Under the pieces are notes generated by a model. That model had not been told where the DNA came from and ran no database searches. It saw only the letters and a program-made list of their open reading frames with translations. This document shows, piece by piece, positions 44,097 to 52,320 of a stretch of 64,000 nt of DNA (position 1 is the stretch's first letter; every line of letters starts with the position of its first letter). This DNA is from Betaproteobacteria bacterium (GTDB lineage Bacteria; Pseudomonadota; Gammaproteobacteria; Burkholderiales; Burkholderiaceae_F): NCBI GenBank assembly GCA_016861185.1, contig BOKW01000008.1:150387-214386 (forward strand), read 5' to 3'. A program made the position numbers and the translations under genes.

Positions 44097-45935
44097 ATGG
44101 ACCTGATCCTCGCCCAGCTCCTCACGGGTCTCGCGTACGCGTCGACGCTGTTCCTCGTGTCGGCGGGGCTCACGATCATCTTCGGCGTGACGCGGGTCGT
44201 GAACTTCGCGCACGGCTCGCTGTACATGCTGGGCGCGTACCTGGCCGCGACGATCACGGCGGAGCTGCCGCGCACGCCGCTCGGCTTCTTCGGCGGGCTG
44301 CTGCTCGCCGCGCTCGCCGTCGCCGCGGTCGGCATGCTGATCGAAGTGCTGATCCTGCGGCGGATCTACGCGGCGCCTGAGATCTTCCAGCTTCTTGCGA
44401 CCTTCGGCGTCGTGCTGATCGTGCAGGATCTCGTGCTCGCGGTGTGGGGACCGGAGGACCTCTTCGCGCCGCGCGCGCCGGGGCTGACCGGCGCGAGCGA
44501 GGTCTTCGGCGCGTTCGTCCCGCACTACAGCCTGTTCCTGATGGGTTTCGGGCCGGTCGTGTTCGCGCTTCTATGGTGGCTGTTCCGGCGCACGCGCTGG
44601 GGCATCGACGTGCGCGCGGCCACGCAGGACGGCGAGATGGCGAGCGCGCTCGGCGTCGACCGCAAGCGGTTGTTCACGAGCGTGTTCGCGCTCGGCGCGT
44701 TCCTCGCCGGGCTCGGCGGCGCGCTGCAGATCCCGCGCGAATCGGTCAACCTGCAGATGGATCTGGCGGTGATCGTCGAGGCGTTCGTCGTGGTGGTGGT
44801 CGGCGGGCTCGGTTCGATCGGCGGCGCCTTTCTCGCCGCGGGTCTGATCGGCGTGCTGCACGCCTTCGGCATCTGGTGGCTGCCCGAGTCCTCGCTCGTG
44901 CTTGCGTTCGTCGCGATGGCGCTCGTGCTGATCGTGCGCCCATACGGGCTGCTCGGCCGCGCCGAGGTCGCGAACCGCGTTACCGCGCTCGCGCACGAGC
45001 CGTACGTTCGCGCGGGACGCACGCTGCGCGCGGCGGCGATCGCAACGGTGGCCGCGGCCGCGTCGCTGCCGCTGTGGGGCGGCGAGTATCTGCTCGTCGT
45101 CGCGACCGAAATGGCGATCCTCGCGGTGTTCGCCGCGAGCCTGCACCTGATCATGGGCCACGGCGGCATCACGTCGTTCGGCCACGCCGCGTACTTCGGG
45201 CTCGGCGCGTACGCCGCCGCGCTGCTCGCCAAGTACGCGGACGCCGCGTTCGCGGCGAACCTGCTCGCCGCGCCGCTCGCGGCCGCGGCCGGCGCGCTGA
45301 TCGCGGGATGGTTCGTGCTGCGCGCACAGGGCGTCTACGCGGCGATGCTGACGCTCGCGTTCGCTCAGATCCTGTGGTCGGGCGCGACGCAGTGGATCGC
45401 GGTGACCGGCGGCGACAACGGCATCCTTGGCGTCTGGCCGCCGGCGGTCGTGTCGTCGAAGGCCGCCCATTTCCTGCTGACGCTCGCGCTCGCGACGGCG
45501 AGCCTGTGGCTGCTGCGCCGCGCCGCGCTGGCGCCTTTCGGCTACGCGCTGCGCGCGCTGCGCGACGCGCGGCCGCGCGCCGAAGCGAGCGGCATCGACG
45601 CGTTGCGCGTGCAATGGGCCGCGTTCGTCGCCGGCGGCCTGTTTGCCGGGCTGGCCGGCGTGCTCAACGCGTACCAGAAGGGTTCGGTCTTTCCGAACTC
45701 GCTGTCGATCGCGCAGTCGCTCGACGCGCTCGTGATGGTGCTGCTCGGTGGGCTGCAGACGCTGTCGGGGCCGATCGTCGGCGCGATCGCGTATCACGGG
45801 CTGGCGGTCGAGCTGACGCGCGTTTCCGACCACTGGCGGCTCGTGCTCGGCGCGGCGATCGTGCTGCTGGTCGTCGCGTTTCCACAGGGTATCGCGGGTT
45901 TCGTGCGGCAGCGCCTCGAAGGGAAGCTGCGGTGA
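44097..45935 (+). CDS. Fused LivH-LivM permease, importer 1
   Basis: The 612-residue membrane protein joins two Liv-type permeases. The first half (about 1-285) has LTIIFGVTRVVNFAHG and VVVVVGGLGSIGGAF, and the second half (about 305-610) has MGHGGITSFGHAAYFGLG and VMVLLGGLQTLSGPIVGA. Separate LivH and LivM are the norm, and the next importer in this window has them apart, so this is a gene fusion. Both halves keep the loop with the EAA-like motif. Start ATG 44097 directly follows a family C repeat. The stop overlaps the livG start (45932). Confidence 0.92.
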   Translation: MDLILAQLLTGLAYASTLFLVSAGLTIIFGVTRVVNFAHGSLYMLGAYLAATITAELPRTPLGFFGGLLLAALAVAAVGMLIEVLILRRIYAAPEIFQLLATFGVVLIVQDLVLAVWGPEDLFAPRAPGLTGASEVFGAFVPHYSLFLMGFGPVVFALLWWLFRRTRWGIDVRAATQDGEMASALGVDRKRLFTSVFALGAFLAGLGGALQIPRESVNLQMDLAVIVEAFVVVVVGGLGSIGGAFLAAGLIGVLHAFGIWWLPESSLVLAFVAMALVLIVRPYGLLGRAEVANRVTALAHEPYVRAGRTLRAAAIATVAAAASLPLWGGEYLLVVATEMAILAVFAASLHLIMGHGGITSFGHAAYFGLGAYAAALLAKYADAAFAANLLAAPLAAAAGALIAGWFVLRAQGVYAAMLTLAFAQILWSGATQWIAVTGGDNGILGVWPPAVVSSKAAHFLLTLALATASLWLLRRAALAPFGYALRALRDARPRAEASGIDALRVQWAAFVAGGLFAGLAGVLNAYQKGSVFPNSLSIAQSLDALVMVLLGGLQTLSGPIVGAIAYHGLAVELTRVSDHWRLVLGAAIVLLVVAFPQGIAGFVRQRLEGKLR

Positions 45936-46690
45936 CCGCCATCGAACCTCGGCTGCTCGAGGTCGAGAGCGTGGAAAAGCGCTTCGGCGGCGTGCGTGCG
46001 GTCGACGGCGTGAGCTTTTCGCTCGCCGCCGGCGAACTCACCGCGCTGATCGGGCCGAATGGCGCCGGCAAGTCGACGCTGTTCGCGGTGATCGCCGGCC
46101 AGCACCGGCCCGACGCGGGCGCGGTGCGTTTCGACGGGCGCGCGATCACCGGCCTGCATCCGGCCGCGCACGCGCATCGCGGCATCGGCCGCACCTTCCA
46201 GACCGCGCAGGGATTCGCTTCGATGACCGTGCGCGAGAACGTGCAGCTCGCGCTCGCCGCGCGCGACCGTGCCGTCTTCAATGTCGCCCGACCTTTGTGG
46301 TCGCGTGCCGCCGATGCCGCCGATGCGCTGCTCGCGCGCGTGGGACTGGCCGCGCAGGCGCAGCGGGCGGCGGACGATCTCGCCTACGGCGACGTCAAGC
46401 GGCTCGAACTGGCGATTGCGCTCGCCGCGCGCCCCAAGCTGCTGCTGATGGACGAACCGACCGCCGGCATGGCGGCGGCCGAGCGCTTCGCGCTGATGGA
46501 TCTGGTGCGCGCGATCGCGGCGGAGACGGGGCTCACGGTGCTTTTCACCGAGCACAGCATGGAGGTCGTCTTCGGCTACGCGCGGCGCGTGCTGGTGATG
46601 TCGCGCGGCAAGCTGATCGCCGACGGTGCGCCGGACGAGGTGCGGGCCAACGCGGCGGCGCAGGCGGCGTACTTCGGCGAGGCGGCGTGA
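45932..46690 (+). CDS. livG: LivG-type ABC transporter ATPase, importer 1
   Basis: The 252-residue ATPase has Walker A GPNGAGKS (about 39-46), a Q-loop at GRTFQTAQGF, the unusual signature region LAYGDVKRLEL in place of LSGGQ (LivG-typical), Walker B LLMDEPTAGM and the switch FTEHSMEVV. The C-terminal IADGAPDEV is as in LivG. It starts at GTG 45932, overlapping the permease stop, and ends at 46690, overlapping the livF start. It drives the importer together with the livF product. Confidence 0.93.
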   Translation: MTAIEPRLLEVESVEKRFGGVRAVDGVSFSLAAGELTALIGPNGAGKSTLFAVIAGQHRPDAGAVRFDGRAITGLHPAAHAHRGIGRTFQTAQGFASMTVRENVQLALAARDRAVFNVARPLWSRAADAADALLARVGLAAQAQRAADDLAYGDVKRLELAIALAARPKLLLMDEPTAGMAAAERFALMDLVRAIAAETGLTVLFTEHSMEVVFGYARRVLVMSRGKLIADGAPDEVRANAAAQAAYFGEAA

Positions 46691-47376
46691 CGATGCTCGC
46701 CGTCGACGGGCTGGACGCCTTCTACGGCAAGGCGCAGGCTCTGTTCGGTCTCGCCTTCGCGGTGAACGCCGGCGAAGTCGTCGCCCTGGTCGGCCGCAAC
46801 GGCGCGGGCAAATCGACGACGCTCAAGGCGCTCATCGGGCTGGTCGAGGCGCGCGGCTCGATCGAGTTCGACGGCCGCCGCATCGACGCGCTGCCGCCGC
46901 ATGCGCGCGCGCGGCTCGGCGTCGGCTACGTGCCCGAGGATCGCCGCATCTTCACCGATCTGACCGTGCGCGAGAACCTGGAGGTCGGCGCGCGCGGACG
47001 CCCGCTCGATCTGGAAGCGCTGCTTGCGCTTTTTCCGAACCTGCGCGAGATGCTCGACCGCCGCGCCGCGCAGATGAGCGGCGGCGAACAGCAGATGCTG
47101 GCCGCCGCGCGCACGCTGGCCGCGTCGCCGCGGCTGGTGCTGCTCGACGAGCCGTCCGAAGGCATCGCGCCGATCATCGTCGCGAAGCTGGCCGACGCGG
47201 TGCGCGCGATGAAGAAGCAGGGGGTCGCCGTGCTGCTGTCCGAGCAGAACCTGCGCTTCGTCGCGGCGGTGGCCGACCGCGCGCTGCTGATCGACCGCGG
47301 CCGGCTGGTCGGCACCGCGGGGGTCGACGAATTGATGCACCCGAGCGAAGCCGTCCGCAGCGCGCTCGGGCTCTAG
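46687..47376 (+). CDS. livF: LivF-type ABC transporter ATPase, importer 1
   Basis: The 229-residue ATPase has Walker A GRNGAGKST, the LivF signature VGYVPEDRRIF after the Q-loop region, MSGGEQQMLAAARTL, Walker B LLDEPSEGIAPI and the switch SEQNLRF. GTG 46687 overlaps the livG stop (TGA 46688-46690); ATG 46693 is the alternative. It completes importer 1 (binding protein, fused permease, two ATPases). Confidence 0.93.
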   Translation: MTMLAVDGLDAFYGKAQALFGLAFAVNAGEVVALVGRNGAGKSTTLKALIGLVEARGSIEFDGRRIDALPPHARARLGVGYVPEDRRIFTDLTVRENLEVGARGRPLDLEALLALFPNLREMLDRRAAQMSGGEQQMLAAARTLAASPRLVLLDEPSEGIAPIIVAKLADAVRAMKKQGVAVLLSEQNLRFVAAVADRALLIDRGRLVGTAGVDELMHPSEAVRSALGL

Positions 47377-47584
47377 CGCGCCGCGCTCTTCCTTCCGGGA
47401 TTCGGCAAGTTGAACCGATCGGTGCCTGAGGCACCGGCGGCTGTCGCGGCCGGTATCGCCCGGTGCTGCGGAGTTTCCTTGACGCGCTGCCGCTTCCGAA
47501 TCGCGCCGCCGCGGCCTATGCTCCGGGCCAAACGAGCAAACGCGCGGGCGCCGCGACGCGCCCGCCTGATCGAGGAGACGCACC
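47377..47584. other. Intergenic gap between the two importers
   Basis: The 208-bp gap carries a clear hairpin, CGGTGCC-TGA-GGCACCG at 47420-47436, 40 bp after the livF stop, without a strong U-tract. A second GC-rich stem (CGGGCG with CGCCCG) lies near 47545. No promoter is convincing. The second binding protein has GAGGAGA before ATG 47585. Confidence 0.45.
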
Positions 47585-48847
47585 ATGAGACTGTGGCTAC
47601 GTTCGATGCTTCTCGCGCTGGCGGCATCGCTGGCGCTGCCCGCGGCGCTCGCGCAACCGGTTCGCACGGGCATCGTGACCTTCCTGTCGGGGCCTGCGGC
47701 CGGGCCTTTCGGCGTCCCGGCACGCAACGCGGCCGAGCTGATGGCCGAGATGCTGAACGCCGGTTCGGTGCCCGCGCCTTACGCGACCAAGGGCTTTGGC
47801 GGCAACCCGATCGAGTTGGTGATCATCGACGAGGCCGGCGGCCCGCAGAAGCAGGTCGCCGAGTTCCGCAACCTCGCGCAGCGCGTCGATCTGGTGATCG
47901 GCTACATCTCCAGCGGCGACTGCCTCGCGATCGCGCCGGTCGCCGAGGAGCTGAAGAAGCTCACCGTGCTGTTCGACTGCGGAACGCCGCGCATCTTCGA
48001 GGACGCTTCCTACAAGTACGTGTTCCGCACCGGCGGCACCGCGACGATGGACAACGTGTCCGCGGCGATGTACCTGCTGGAGAAGCACCCGAACGTCAAG
48101 TCGATCGCCGGCATCAATCAGAACTACGCGTGGGGCCAGGACTCCTGGACCGACTTCGAGGCCGCGATGAAGGCGCTGCGGCCGACGATCGAGGTCAAGA
48201 CCTCGCAGATGACGAAGCTGATGGCCGGCCAGTTCGGCGCCGAGATCTCCACGCTGCTCGCCAGCGGCGCCGACGTGATCCACTCGAGCTTCTGGGGCGG
48301 CGACCTCGAAGGGCTGGTGCTGCAGGGCGCGCCGCGCGGGCTGTTCAGCAAGCACGTCGTCGTGCTGTCGGCCGGAGAGCCGGCGATCACGCGGCTCGGC
48401 ACGAAGATCCCCGAGGGCACGATCATCGGCGCGCGCGGGCCTTTCGGACCGTTCGCGCCCGACACGCCGCTCGCGCGCTGGTTCAAGGGCGCCTACCAGG
48501 ACCGCTATCAGGTGGCGCCGAACTACGCGGCGTACAAGATGGCCACCGCGCTGCTCGGCGTGAAAGCGGCGTACGAAAAGGCGCAGGCCGGCGGTGCCCA
48601 GCGGCCGACGCAGGAGCAGATCATCGCTGCGTTCGAGAATCTGACCTTCGAAGGGCCGGGCGGGCAGGTCAGGATGGCGCTCGGCAAGGGCCATCAGGCG
48701 GTGATGGATGTCGCGGTCGGCACGGTCAAGCACGTCGGCGGCGAGCTGCAGATCGTCGACATCAAGCGCTATCCGGCCGACAAGATGAACCCGCCGGAAG
48801 GGGTCAAGAGCGAGGCCTGGATCAAGTCCGGCTTCAAGTCGCGCTAG
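47585..48847 (+). CDS. Liv-type ABC transporter substrate-binding protein, importer 2
   Basis: The 420-residue protein has a Sec signal peptide (MRLWLRSMLLALAASLALP, cleavage near AALAQ) and a type I periplasmic binding fold. The N-terminal VRTGIVTFLSGPAAGPFGVPARNAAELM and GFGGNPIELVIIDEAGGP are typical of LivK-like proteins of aromatic-acid or amide transporters. ISSGDCLAIAPVAEEL and GINQNYAWGQDSW complete the ligand-cleft region. It is unrelated enough to the first binding protein to suggest a different ligand. It heads an operon of separate LivH, LivM, LivG and LivF genes. Confidence 0.92.
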   Translation: MRLWLRSMLLALAASLALPAALAQPVRTGIVTFLSGPAAGPFGVPARNAAELMAEMLNAGSVPAPYATKGFGGNPIELVIIDEAGGPQKQVAEFRNLAQRVDLVIGYISSGDCLAIAPVAEELKKLTVLFDCGTPRIFEDASYKYVFRTGGTATMDNVSAAMYLLEKHPNVKSIAGINQNYAWGQDSWTDFEAAMKALRPTIEVKTSQMTKLMAGQFGAEISTLLASGADVIHSSFWGGDLEGLVLQGAPRGLFSKHVVVLSAGEPAITRLGTKIPEGTIIGARGPFGPFAPDTPLARWFKGAYQDRYQVAPNYAAYKMATALLGVKAAYEKAQAGGAQRPTQEQIIAAFENLTFEGPGGQVRMALGKGHQAVMDVAVGTVKHVGGELQIVDIKRYPADKMNPPEGVKSEAWIKSGFKSR

Positions 48848-48948
48848 TGCCGGACGCGCGATGCGCGCCGGACTAGCTGCGCTCGTTCGAGCGGACCGCG
48901 CCGGCGCGCGGCCGCTCAACTCGTGCGCGGTGGCGACGGCGCTGCGCG

Positions 48949-48979
48949 CGTCGCCCCGGCGGAGGCCGGGGCCCAATTG
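48949..48979. repeat. 31-bp repeat, inverted partner of 33672-33702
   Basis: The GC-rich hairpin CCCCGGCGGAGGCCGGGG is part of a 31-bp sequence that occurs in exact inverted form at 33672-33702. It lies 28 bp before the livH start. Confidence 0.7.
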
Positions 48980-49006
48980 CGCTGGCATGGCCCCTCATCG
49001 AGCACC

Positions 49007-49903
49007 ATGACCGCCTTCGCCTCGGTCGCCTTCGACGGCATCGTCTACTCGTCGTGGCTGTTCCTGATGGCCGCGGGGTTGACGCTGATCTACGGCGTGA
49101 TGCGCATCCTGAACATCGCGCACGGCAGCTTCTACGCGCTCGGCGCGTACACGGCGGCCACGCTGGTCGGCGCCTGGCTCGCCGAGGGGCGTCCGGTCGC
49201 CGCCAGCTACGCGCTGTTGCTCGTCGCGGCGGTGCTGGTCGGCGTAGTCGTCGGCCCGCCGCTCGAACGCGGGCTGCTCAAGCGCATGTACGGCAAGGAC
49301 GAGGTCGTGCTGCTGCTCGTCACGTACGCCGTGTTCCTGATCCTCGAAGACGCGATCAAGCTCGTCTGGGGTGTCGAATCGAAGGTCGTCGCCGAGCCCT
49401 ACGCCGCGCCGGGCAACTTCCAGATCGGCGAACTCGCTTATCCCGTCTACAACCTGCTGCTGATCGCCGGCGCGATCGTCACCGGCCTGCTGCTCGCGTG
49501 GGCGCTGTACCGGACGCGGCAGGGCAAGCTGCTGCTCGCGGTGATCCACGATCGCGACATGAGCGCGGCGATGGGCATCGACGTCGGCCGCGTCTACCTC
49601 GTCACCTTCACCGTCGGCACGGCGCTCGCCGCGCTGGGCGGCGCGCTGACCGCGCCGATGGTCGCCGTCAGCCCCGGGCTCGGCGTCGAGGTGATCGTGC
49701 TGTCGTTCGCGGTGGTCGTCATCGGCGGGCTCGGCAGCCTGGGCGGTGCGGCCCTCGGCGCGGTGCTCGTCGGGCTCGTGCGCGCCGTTGCGGTGCGCTA
49801 CTGGCCCGAAGTGGAGCTGTTCACGATCTACGCGGTGATGGCGCTCGTGCTGATCGCGCGGCCGCGCGGGCTGTTCGCCGCACCCGAGGCGCGCAAGATA
49901 TGA
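49007..49903 (+). CDS. livH: LivH-type permease, importer 2
   Basis: The 298-residue membrane protein has about eight hydrophobic segments. LTLIYGVMRILNIAHGSFYALGAYTA near the N terminus and VVVIGGLGSLGGAALGAVLVG near the C terminus are LivH signatures. It forms the inner-membrane channel with the livM product. ATG 49007 is preferred over an upstream start because the latter would add repeat-derived sequence (the 31-bp repeat). Its stop overlaps the livM ATG (49900-49903). Confidence 0.93.
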   Translation: MTAFASVAFDGIVYSSWLFLMAAGLTLIYGVMRILNIAHGSFYALGAYTAATLVGAWLAEGRPVAASYALLLVAAVLVGVVVGPPLERGLLKRMYGKDEVVLLLVTYAVFLILEDAIKLVWGVESKVVAEPYAAPGNFQIGELAYPVYNLLLIAGAIVTGLLLAWALYRTRQGKLLLAVIHDRDMSAAMGIDVGRVYLVTFTVGTALAALGGALTAPMVAVSPGLGVEVIVLSFAVVVIGGLGSLGGAALGAVLVGLVRAVAVRYWPEVELFTIYAVMALVLIARPRGLFAAPEARKI

Positions 49904-50838
49904 GGCGCGACTTCACTGTCGTCGCGCTGGCGCTGGCCGGTCTCGCGCTGCTCGCTGCGGCCGCCTGGGCGCCGCAGTCGGTCGTCTTCCTGCTCGCGGT
50001 CGGGCTCGCCAAGGGACTCGTCGTGCTCGGGCTCGTGCTGCTGATGCGCACTGGGCTCGTGTCGTTCGGCCAGGGCCTCTACTACGGGCTCGGCGCGTAC
50101 GGGGCGGCGATGCTCGCGAACTTCGCGGGGTTGTCCGACGGCGCGGTGATGATGCTGGCCGGCGCCGCCGCCGGTGCGCTGGTCGCGGCGGTGCTCGGGC
50201 TGCTGCTCGCGCGCTACCGGCTGATCTTCTTTTCGATGCTGACGCTCGCGTTTTCGATGATCCTGTACGGGTTGCTGGTCAAGAGCTCCGCGCTCGGCAG
50301 CACCGACGGTTTCAACCTGCACGCGAAGGGCTTCGCGGGAATGGCGCTCGCCGACGGCGCCGAGCGGCGCGTGTTCTTCGCGGCGACCGTCGTGGCCGCC
50401 TTTGCCGCCGCGCTCGCGATGCATCGCGTGCTCGGCGGCGCGTGGGGGCGGCTTTCGACGGCGATCGCCGACAACGAATTGCGCGTCGAATATCTCGGCA
50501 CCTCCGCGTATCGGGTCGTCTACGTCAACTACGTCGCCGCCGGCGCGCTCGCGGGGCTGGGCGGCGCATGCGCGGCGCTCGCGGTCGGCCACGTCGATCC
50601 GGAGATGACGTACTGGACCACCTCCGGCGAGTTCGTCTTCGTCACGATCCTGGGCGGGGTCGGCAACGTGCTCGCGCCGTTCGTCTCCGCGCTCGTCTTC
50701 GAAGGGCTGCGCACCGTGGCCAACCAGTACGCGCCGAACGTCTGGCAGATGATGCTGGGCGCGGCGATGCTGGCGATCATCCTGTTCCTGCCGGCCGGGC
50801 TGTGGTCGCTGGTGCGGCGGCTGCAGCGCGCGACATGA
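49900..50838 (+). CDS. livM: LivM-type permease, importer 2
   Basis: The 312-residue membrane protein has the LivM hallmarks LVSFGQGLYYGLGAYGAA, LTLAFSMILYGLL and FVTILGGVGNVLAPFVSALVFE. It overlaps livH at ATGA and the livG-like gene at ATGA (50835-50838), so translation is likely coupled throughout. Unlike the first importer, the two permeases are encoded separately. Confidence 0.93.
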   Translation: MRRDFTVVALALAGLALLAAAAWAPQSVVFLLAVGLAKGLVVLGLVLLMRTGLVSFGQGLYYGLGAYGAAMLANFAGLSDGAVMMLAGAAAGALVAAVLGLLLARYRLIFFSMLTLAFSMILYGLLVKSSALGSTDGFNLHAKGFAGMALADGAERRVFFAATVVAAFAAALAMHRVLGGAWGRLSTAIADNELRVEYLGTSAYRVVYVNYVAAGALAGLGGACAALAVGHVDPEMTYWTTSGEFVFVTILGGVGNVLAPFVSALVFEGLRTVANQYAPNVWQMMLGAAMLAIILFLPAGLWSLVRRLQRAT

Positions 50839-51572
50839 ATCCGATCCTCGTCGCCGAGCGGGTCAACAAGACCTTCGGTGCGGTCGTCGCCGCCGCCGAC
50901 ATCGATCTGGCGATCGAGCGCGACAGCGTCGTCAGCCTGATCGGCGCCAACGGCGCCGGCAAGACGACGTTCCTGAACATGATCACCGGCTACCTGCAGC
51001 CCAGCTCCGGGCGCATCCGCTTCGACGGGCGCGACCTGACGGGGCTTGCGCCGCGGCAGGTCACGCGGCTCGGCATCTCGCGCTCCTTCCAGGCCCCGCA
51101 ACTGCTCGGCACGCTGTCGGTGCGCGACAACCTGCGCGTCGCGGAGGGCATCGCGGGCAGCCGCGAGGTCGAGGCGGCGACCGACGCGCTGCTCGCGCGC
51201 TTTGCGCTGGCGCCGTACGCGGATCGCGCCGCCGCGCTGCTGCCCGAAGGCGTGCGCAAGCTGCTCGACGTCGCGATGGCGCTGGTGACACGCCCGCGCG
51301 TGCTGTTGCTCGACGAGCCCACCAGCGGGGTCGCCGCCGACGAGAAGTTCGACCTGATGGACCGCGTGATGAGCGCGGTGCAGGGCGTGACCGTGCTCTT
51401 CGTCGAGCACGACATGGACATCGTCGCGCGCTATTCGCAGCGCGTGATCGCGTTCTACGACGGCCGCGTGATCGCCGACGGCGCACCCGCCGCCGTGCTG
51501 GCGAGCGACAGCGTGCGGCGCTACGTGATCGGCGAGTCGATCGAGCCGGCGAGGGAACATGCTGCGGCTTGA
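50835..51572 (+). CDS. livG: LivG-type ABC transporter ATPase, importer 2
   Basis: The 245-residue ATPase has Walker A GANGAGKTT, the Q-loop SRSFQAPQLLG, LLPEGVRKLLDVAMAL in the signature position, Walker B LLLDEPTSGVAADE and the switch VEHDMDIV, with IADGAPAAVL at the C terminus. The degenerate signature is usual for LivG. It is coupled to livM (ATGA) and overlaps the livF-like gene by 14 bp. Confidence 0.93.
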   Translation: MNPILVAERVNKTFGAVVAAADIDLAIERDSVVSLIGANGAGKTTFLNMITGYLQPSSGRIRFDGRDLTGLAPRQVTRLGISRSFQAPQLLGTLSVRDNLRVAEGIAGSREVEAATDALLARFALAPYADRAAALLPEGVRKLLDVAMALVTRPRVLLLDEPTSGVAADEKFDLMDRVMSAVQGVTVLFVEHDMDIVARYSQRVIAFYDGRVIADGAPAAVLASDSVRRYVIGESIEPAREHAAA

Positions 51573-52281
51573 CGGCGTGTCGGTGTCGATCGGGGCGGTG
51601 GGCATCCTGCGCAACGTCTCGCTCGAAGTGCAGCGGGGCGAATTCGCCGGGCTGATCGGTCGCAACGGCGCCGGCAAGACGACGCTGCTGCGCACGGTGA
51701 TGGGGCTGCTGCCCTTCTGGCAGGGGACGCTCGCGTTCGAAGGCGAAGCGCTCGCGCGCGTACCGACGCACGCGCGCGTTCGGCTCGGCATCGGCTACAT
51801 GCCCGAGGATCGCCGTCTCGTACCGGGCCTCACCGTGGAGGAGAACGTGCTGCTGCCCGCGTGGTCGGCGAAGTTTGCCGATGCGGACGCGCGGCTTGCG
51901 CGCGTCTACGCGGCGATTCCGGAGGTGCACGAATTCCGCGCGCGCCGCGCGCTGCAGCTTTCGGGCGGCCAGCAGAAGCTCGTCGCGCTGGCGCGCGCGA
52001 TGATGGCCGGCACCAAGCTGCTGCTGCTCGACGAGCCGTTCGAGGGCGTGGCCCCGGTGCTCGCGCGGCGGCTGGCCGAGGTGATCGCCGGATTGCGCGC
52101 GAGCGGCGCCGCGGTGATCCTGGCCGAGTCGAGCCTGACGCACGCGCACCATCTGCTCGACCGCGTATTCGTGATCGACCGCGGCGCGGTGGCGGAGAAT
52201 GTCGGCGGGCTCAGGACAGGGCCTGTTCCTCAGGGAGAGGGAAGGAGAGCCCCTCTCCCTCCGGGAGAGGGGCCGGGGTGA
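51559..52281 (+). CDS. livF: LivF-type ABC transporter ATPase, importer 2, with repeat-derived tail
   Basis: The 240-residue ATPase has Walker A GRNGAGKTT, GIGYMPEDRRLVPG, LSGGQQKLVALARAM, Walker B LLLDEPFEGVAPV and the switch AESSLTHA. The last 25 or so residues (PVPQGEGRRAPLPPGEGPG) are encoded by a family B repeat (52228-52285), which also gives the TGA stop. The tail replaces the usual C-terminal end, so the original stop may have been lost. Its effect on function is unknown. Confidence 0.9.
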   Translation: MLRLDGVSVSIGAVGILRNVSLEVQRGEFAGLIGRNGAGKTTLLRTVMGLLPFWQGTLAFEGEALARVPTHARVRLGIGYMPEDRRLVPGLTVEENVLLPAWSAKFADADARLARVYAAIPEVHEFRARRALQLSGGQQKLVALARAMMAGTKLLLLDEPFEGVAPVLARRLAEVIAGLRASGAAVILAESSLTHAHHLLDRVFVIDRGAVAENVGGLRTGPVPQGEGRRAPLPPGEGPG

Positions 52282-52285
52282 GGGA
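52228..52285. repeat. Family B element at the end of the second livF gene
   Basis: CCCCTCTCCCTCCGGGAGAGGGG and GGGTGAGGG form the palindromic end. The element is read in frame by livF, which stops in the TGA of GGTGAGGG. A matching use of the same TGA occurs at the GNAT gene (33032-33034, minus strand). Confidence 0.8.
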
Positions 52286-52320
52286 CGCACCGGGCACGTC
52301 TCACCTAACCGTTACGTGGA

